This document shows, piece after piece, positions 52,224 through 56,099 of a stretch of DNA of 56,099 nt. Both the position numbers and the translations under genes were made by a program. Origin of the DNA: Lachnospiraceae bacterium. GTDB lineage: Bacteria > Bacillota > Clostridia > Lachnospirales > Lachnospiraceae. Below the pieces are notes generated by a model that worked only from the letters and a program-made list of their open reading frames with translations, did not search any database and was not told the origin of the DNA. The stretch spans positions 1 to 56,099 of the forward strand of contig JAQXTA010000063.1 of the NCBI GenBank assembly GCA_029219245.1. The letters run 5' to 3'. Within the stretch, counting starts at the first letter, position 1. Each line of letters begins with the position of its first letter.

Positions 52224-52286
52224 TTTACAAACAGGAAATTTTGTTATATTATGTTTGTGGAAAACGATTTCCGGAAAACATTTTCC
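52224..52286 (+). promoter_or_regulatory. promoter with two tandem LacI palindromes
   Basis: TTTACA (52224-52229), 17 nt, TATTAT (52247-52252). Two adjoining 14-bp palindromes follow: GGAAAACGATTTCC (52259-52272) and GGAAAACATTTTCC (52273-52286). They cover the predicted transcription start of the LacI gene, so autorepression is likely. The first shares the AAAACGATT core with the operators at 29411 and 29715. Confidence 0.8.
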
Positions 52287-52363
52287 ATCAGTAAGTACAA
52301 GGGTTTTGCGTTATTTTAAATAAAGTGGACGTGTGGCAGAAATATTTCGGAATGGAAGAACAG

Positions 52364-53353
52364 ATGGTATCAATTAAAGATGTAGCAAAACATGCAGGGG
52401 TAGCGATTTCTACGGTATCGAAGGTATTGAACAACTACCCGAATGTCAGCGAGAAAACAAAGCAAAAAGTGAATCGGGCAGTAGAAGAATTGAATTTTGT
52501 TCCAAATTCTGTGGCGGCCGCGCTTTCCTCCAAGCAGTCCGGCAGGGTTGCGCTTCTGATTAAGTTAAGTGATGCTTCTCAGGCAGTTGATGAAATCAAT
52601 ATGCAGTATCTGGCAGGAGCGATTAATCAGGCGGTAGAGTTGAATCTGGATGTGATTACGGTTTTTTATTCCATGATAAAGAACAAGAGCGTGGAGGAAG
52701 TCATCCGATATTTACAGTCGCAGAGTATTACCGGACTTATTATTTTCGGAATGTCCAAGGATGACAAAGTATTACATGACCTAATTGCAACGGAAATGTT
52801 TAAGATTGTTACCGTAGATGCACCATTGGTAAATGAAAGCACATCCTGTGTATGGATAAATCAGGCAAAGTCACAGTATGAGGTGGCAAAGAAGACCGTT
52901 AAGGAAAACGGCTGCAAAAGTATCTTGTATCTGGCAGGAAAGAAAAACGGCTATGTGACAGAAGAACGGCTGAAGGGCATCCGTAAACTGGCAGAGGATA
53001 TGAAGCTTCCGTTATTGGTCCGGAATGGTGAATTTTCGGAGCTGGAAGCCAGAAAACTGACTTTTAAATATGCGAAGAATAAAGATGCAGTGGTATGTGC
53101 ATCGGATCTGATGGCAATCGGAGCCATGAAGGCTTTGACGGAGATGGATATTTTCCGGCCGGTATGCGGCTTTGACGGCATTACTCTGATGGGGTATGCA
53201 GGAAAGCAGATGAATACGGTGCGCCAGAACTTTTCCGGGATTGCCGCACAGGCAGTCAATGAAATGAAACGGCTTTTAGAAGGCGGTCAGGGAAAAGAAA
53301 TTATTCTAAATTATGAACTGGTTCGTATGAAATATATGGATATTATCTGTTAA
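52364..53353 (+). CDS. LacI-family transcriptional regulator (maltose/glycogen side)
   Basis: A 329-residue regulator with a LacI helix-turn-helix (VSIKDVAKHAGVAISTVSKV), hinge (NSVAAALSS) and effector domain. The start MVSIKDV at 52364 is chosen by analogy with the other LacI gene and a GGAAG site; the frame opens at GTG 52325. It lies between a GH94 phosphorylase and glycogen phosphorylase and directly upstream of the latter, so it may control one or both. Effector unknown. Confidence 0.88.
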   Translation: MVSIKDVAKHAGVAISTVSKVLNNYPNVSEKTKQKVNRAVEELNFVPNSVAAALSSKQSGRVALLIKLSDASQAVDEINMQYLAGAINQAVELNLDVITVFYSMIKNKSVEEVIRYLQSQSITGLIIFGMSKDDKVLHDLIATEMFKIVTVDAPLVNESTSCVWINQAKSQYEVAKKTVKENGCKSILYLAGKKNGYVTEERLKGIRKLAEDMKLPLLVRNGEFSELEARKLTFKYAKNKDAVVCASDLMAIGAMKALTEMDIFRPVCGFDGITLMGYAGKQMNTVRQNFSGIAAQAVNEMKRLLEGGQGKEIILNYELVRMKYMDIIC

Positions 53354-53428
53354 TAATATCCAATAATAATATAAAAATTAAAAATATAAAACCAAAAACT
53401 AAAAAGGTGTAAAGCAGGAGGTATTTTT

Positions 53429-55744
53429 ATGACACAGGCAAGTAACCTGAAAAGAGATGTACTGATGATGAATCTTGAAAAAGAACTCGAGAACCAGACC
53501 AAAAGCGGTTATGGTAAAAGTATTGCAGAGTGTAACAATCAGGAATTGTATTACAGTCTGTTAGAGTTATCCAAGAAACTTATGGAAGTATCCGAGCCAA
53601 TCGAAGGCGAGAAAAAGATTTATTATATTTCCGCAGAATTCTTAATTGGTAAGCTGTTATCCAACAACTTAATCAATCTTGGCATATATGATAAATTGGA
53701 TGATATCCTGGCAAAGAACGGTAAGCAGTTAAGCGCGATTGAAGAAGTGGAACCGGAACCATCTTTGGGTAACGGCGGTCTGGGACGTCTGGCAGCCTGC
53801 TTCTTGGATTCTATCGCAACGTTAGGATTACCGGGTGAAGGTATTGGCCTGAATTATCACTTTGGTCTTTTTAAACAGGTATTTGAAGACAAATTACAGA
53901 AAGCAGAGAAAAATGACTGGATTGAGAAACAGTCCTGGTTAAATAAAACAGATGTTACTTTTGATGTAAATTTCGGTGACAGAAAAGTAACTTCCAGACT
54001 GTATGACATTGATGTGATTGGATATGATAATGGTGTTAACAAATTGAGACTGTTCGATATTGAAACGGTAGACGAGAGTATTGTAAAAGAAGGAATCAGC
54101 TTCGATAAAGAAGATATCGAAAAGAACCTTACCCTGTTTTTATATCCGGATGATTCCGATGAAGCAGGTAACCTACTGCGTATTTACCAGCAGTATTTCA
54201 TGGTAAGCAATGCAGCACAGCTTATCTTAAAGGAAATGAAGGAGAAAAAATACGACCTTCGTAAGATGTATGACCATGCGGTTATCCAGATTAACGATAC
54301 GCATCCGACCATGGTTATTCCGGAGTTAATCAGAATTCTTGTGGATGAGAAAGCATTCACAATGGATGAAGCGATTGAAGTAGTAAGCAAAACATGTGCT
54401 TATACAAACCATACCATCCTTGCAGAAGCATTGGAAAAATGGCCGCTTAAGTATCTGGAGAAGGTAGTACCGCAGTTAGTTCCGATTATCAAAGAATTGG
54501 ATAAGAGGGTTGCAGCTAAATACGATGACCCGAAGGTACAGATTATTGATGAGGATGAGAGAGTACACATGGCTCATATCGACATCCACTATGGTTTCTC
54601 CGTAAACGGTGTTGCAGCAATTCATACAGAAATTTTGAAGAATACGGAGTTAAATGCATTTTACAAAATTTATCCGGAGAAATTTAACAATAAGACAAAC
54701 GGTATTACTTTCCGTAGATGGCTGTTGTCCTGTAACCGCGAGCTGGCAGGTTTCCTTTCCGAAACCATTGGTGACGGCTATAAGAAGGATGCAGACAAAT
54801 TAGAGAAATTATTAGAGTTCAAGGATGATCAGGCAGTGCTTGACCGCATTGCGGAAATTAAGATGAACCGCAAGAAAGATCTTGCTGCTTATGTAAAAGA
54901 GGCAGAAGGTGTTACATTGAATCCGGATTCCATCTTTGATATCCAGTCTAAGAGATTACATGAGTACAAACGTCAGCAGATGAACGCTTTGTATATCATC
55001 CACAAATATCTGGAAATCAAAGCAGGAAAGAAACCAGCGAGACCGATGACCTTTATTTTCGGTGCAAAGGCAGCTCCGGCTTATGTCATTGCACAGGATA
55101 TTATCCATTTACTGTTAGTATTACAGGAAATCATCAACAACGATCCGGAAGTAAACAAATACATGACAGTGCTTATGGTAGAAAACTATAACGTAGCTTA
55201 TGCAGAAAAGATGATTCCGGCTTGTGATATTTCCGAGCAGATTTCCTTAGCTTCCAAAGAAGCTTCCGGAACAGGTAACATGAAGTTCATGTTAAACGGT
55301 GCTGTTACATTAGGTACTTCCGATGGTGCAAACGTAGAAATCCATGAGCTTGTTGGAGATGATAACATTTATATCTTCGGTGAGAAATCTGAGACGGTTA
55401 TCGAGCACTATGCAAAAGCAGATTATGTTTCTAAGGATTACTATAAGAAGAGTCCTGTAATCAAGGAAGCTGTTGATTTCATCGTCAGCAAGGAAGCACT
55501 CAAAGTCGGACACAAAGAGAATCTGGAGAGACTTTACAAAGAGCTGCTCAACAAAGACTGGTTCATGACACTTCTTGACTTAGAAGACTATATCGCTGTC
55601 AAAGACAAGATGATGGCTGATTATGAAGATCAGAACAAGTGGAGAAAGATGATGCTTGTAAACATTGCAAAAGCAGGCTTCTTCTCATCCGACAGAACTA
55701 TCGCAGAGTACAACCGCGATATTTGGAAGCTGAATAAAAGATAA
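53429..55744 (+). CDS. glgP: glycogen/alpha-glucan phosphorylase (GT35)
   Basis: A 771-residue PLP-dependent phosphorylase that releases glucose 1-phosphate from glycogen or maltodextrins. Motifs: [48 protein letters not shown] and [13 protein letters not shown], and the PLP lysine in [15 protein letters not shown]. Its 771 residues are within the range of bacterial enzymes. AGGAGG precedes the start. A strong bidirectional terminator follows. Confidence 0.95.
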   Translation: MTQASNLKRDVLMMNLEKELENQTKSGYGKSIAECNNQELYYSLLELSKKLMEVSEPIEGEKKIYYISAEFLIGKLLSNNLINLGIYDKLDDILAKNGKQLSAIEEVEPEPSLGNGGLGRLAACFLDSIATLGLPGEGIGLNYHFGLFKQVFEDKLQKAEKNDWIEKQSWLNKTDVTFDVNFGDRKVTSRLYDIDVIGYDNGVNKLRLFDIETVDESIVKEGISFDKEDIEKNLTLFLYPDDSDEAGNLLRIYQQYFMVSNAAQLILKEMKEKKYDLRKMYDHAVIQINDTHPTMVIPELIRILVDEKAFTMDEAIEVVSKTCAYTNHTILAEALEKWPLKYLEKVVPQLVPIIKELDKRVAAKYDDPKVQIIDEDERVHMAHIDIHYGFSVNGVAAIHTEILKNTELNAFYKIYPEKFNNKTNGITFRRWLLSCNRELAGFLSETIGDGYKKDADKLEKLLEFKDDQAVLDRIAEIKMNRKKDLAAYVKEAEGVTLNPDSIFDIQSKRLHEYKRQQMNALYIIHKYLEIKAGKKPARPMTFIFGAKAAPAYVIAQDIIHLLLVLQEIINNDPEVNKYMTVLMVENYNVAYAEKMIPACDISEQISLASKEASGTGNMKFMLNGAVTLGTSDGANVEIHELVGDDNIYIFGEKSETVIEHYAKADYVSKDYYKKSPVIKEAVDFIVSKEALKVGHKENLERLYKELLNKDWFMTLLDLEDYIAVKDKMMADYEDQNKWRKMMLVNIAKAGFFSSDRTIAEYNRDIWKLNKR

Positions 55745-55765
55745 TTTTCATCACTTAAATCTATA

Positions 55766-55816
55766 AAAAGATACCCGGAGCTGCATGAGTGTGCAGTGTT
55801 CCGGGTATCTTTTTTA
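55766..55816. terminator. bidirectional terminator after glgP
   Basis: AAAAAGATACCCGGA/TCCGGGTATCTTTTTT hairpin, shared by glgP and the convergent gene at the window edge. Confidence 0.9.
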
Positions 55817-56099
55817 GCCTGCATATGCACAGTATGGATAAACACTGATATTTGTGAGCTTACCGTCTTCGGCTCGATACCAGATGGCACGGTTGCCCAG
55901 ACCGTTACCGGTGATATAGACATTACCGCTTTCCTCGCTGCCGTCCAGAAAATAAAAGCCGTAGGCCTCTATTGTCTTAAGAGCTTCCTCTTCGGGCATA
56001 CCCGGATAGAGATCAAAGATGGTAATATCCTCAACCTGTACATCTTTATATCCGATGCTTCCGGCGTTTAGATTCATGAAATCGAAGACCTCCTGTCCT
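55814..56099 (-). CDS. uncharacterised protein, truncated by window edge
   Basis: The C-terminal end of a protein on the minus strand. The frame is open past the ATG at 56077 to the window edge (GQEVFDFMNLNAGSIGYKDV), so the start probably lies outside. The visible part (IFDLYPGMPEEEALKTIEAY, NGLGNRAIWYRAEDGKLTNI) looks like a small beta-rich domain. Family not recognised. Confidence 0.55.
   Translation of the reverse strand, partial: GQEVFDFMNLNAGSIGYKDVQVEDITIFDLYPGMPEEEALKTIEAYGFYFLDGSEESGNVYITGNGLGNRAIWYRAEDGKLTNISVYPYCAYAG

Overview
The window looks like chromosome of a spore-forming Gram-positive Clostridia, most likely a gut Lachnospiraceae. The evidence is moderate GC with AT-rich intergenic DNA, strong AGGAGG-type ribosome binding sites, tRNA genes without encoded CCA, a MerR/LacI/ECF regulator repertoire, PPi-type phosphofructokinase, GH94 phosphorylases and one apparent sigma-G (forespore) promoter. 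The assignment rests on gene content; no database was searched.

Layout. (1) 1-1096: the 3' end of a 23S rRNA followed by seven tRNAs (Asn, Glu, Thr, Met, Asp, Val, Leu) and one scrambled tRNA-Thr copy; no 5S gene is seen. (2) 1037-10504: a decayed P2-like prophage integrated in the 3' end of tRNA-Leu(TAA), bounded by perfect 79-bp direct repeats. Its integrase is split by a 2586-bp IS21-family element with a 7-bp target duplication. Cargo between integrase and repressor includes an AbiF-type HEPN protein preceded by a small terminated RNA with its own promoter, a SWIM zinc-finger protein and a DUF4177 protein. A CI/LexA-like repressor with four operator sites follows, then a truncated cro and fused tail and baseplate remnants. 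A second, deleted integrase copy beyond the right repeat shows an older insertion at the same site. (3) 11086-16697: threonine aldolase-like enzyme, a split chromate transporter pair, and a deletion-scarred locus (response regulator fused to histidine kinase, shortened VTC protein, intact DUF4956, frameshifted Cthe_2159-like protein). (4) 16.8-26.8 kb: GNAT, TauE/SafE permease, SPFH/RHH/unknown operon, tRNA-Arg, chemoreceptor, ECF sigma/anti-sigma pair, pyridoxal kinase, radical SAM and MerR. (5) 26.9-35.5 kb: beta-glucan locus with cellobiose phosphorylase, LacI, a sugar ABC importer lacking its ATPase, and a cytoplasmic GH17. (6) 35.6-40.4 kb: small proteins, including a 50-residue Asn/Gln-rich peptide behind a sigma-G-like promoter, then a THUMP RNA methyltransferase, a catalytically dead amidase-fold protein, RdgB and YfcE. 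(7) 40.5-46.6 kb: six tRNAs plus a fold-back fragment, three MATE exporters, tRNA-Leu(TAG) and a lipoprotein. (8) 46.7-55.7 kb: a yybP-ykoY-type riboswitch before a Ca2+/Na+ antiporter, PPi-PFK, a second GH94 phosphorylase, a second LacI and glycogen phosphorylase. A truncated gene closes the window.

How it works together. The carbohydrate genes describe import of short beta-glucans, cytosolic cleavage by GH17 and phosphorolysis by two GH94 enzymes, glycogen phosphorolysis, and entry into glycolysis through a PPi-dependent kinase. All of these steps save ATP. The two LacI regulators sit next to operators that share an AAAACGATT core, which suggests coordinated control. The most interesting less-described elements are the AbiF/RNA pair, the sigma-G-linked Asn/Gln-rich peptide, the SPFH/RHH operon, the dead amidase, and fold-back rearrangements in both tRNA arrays.
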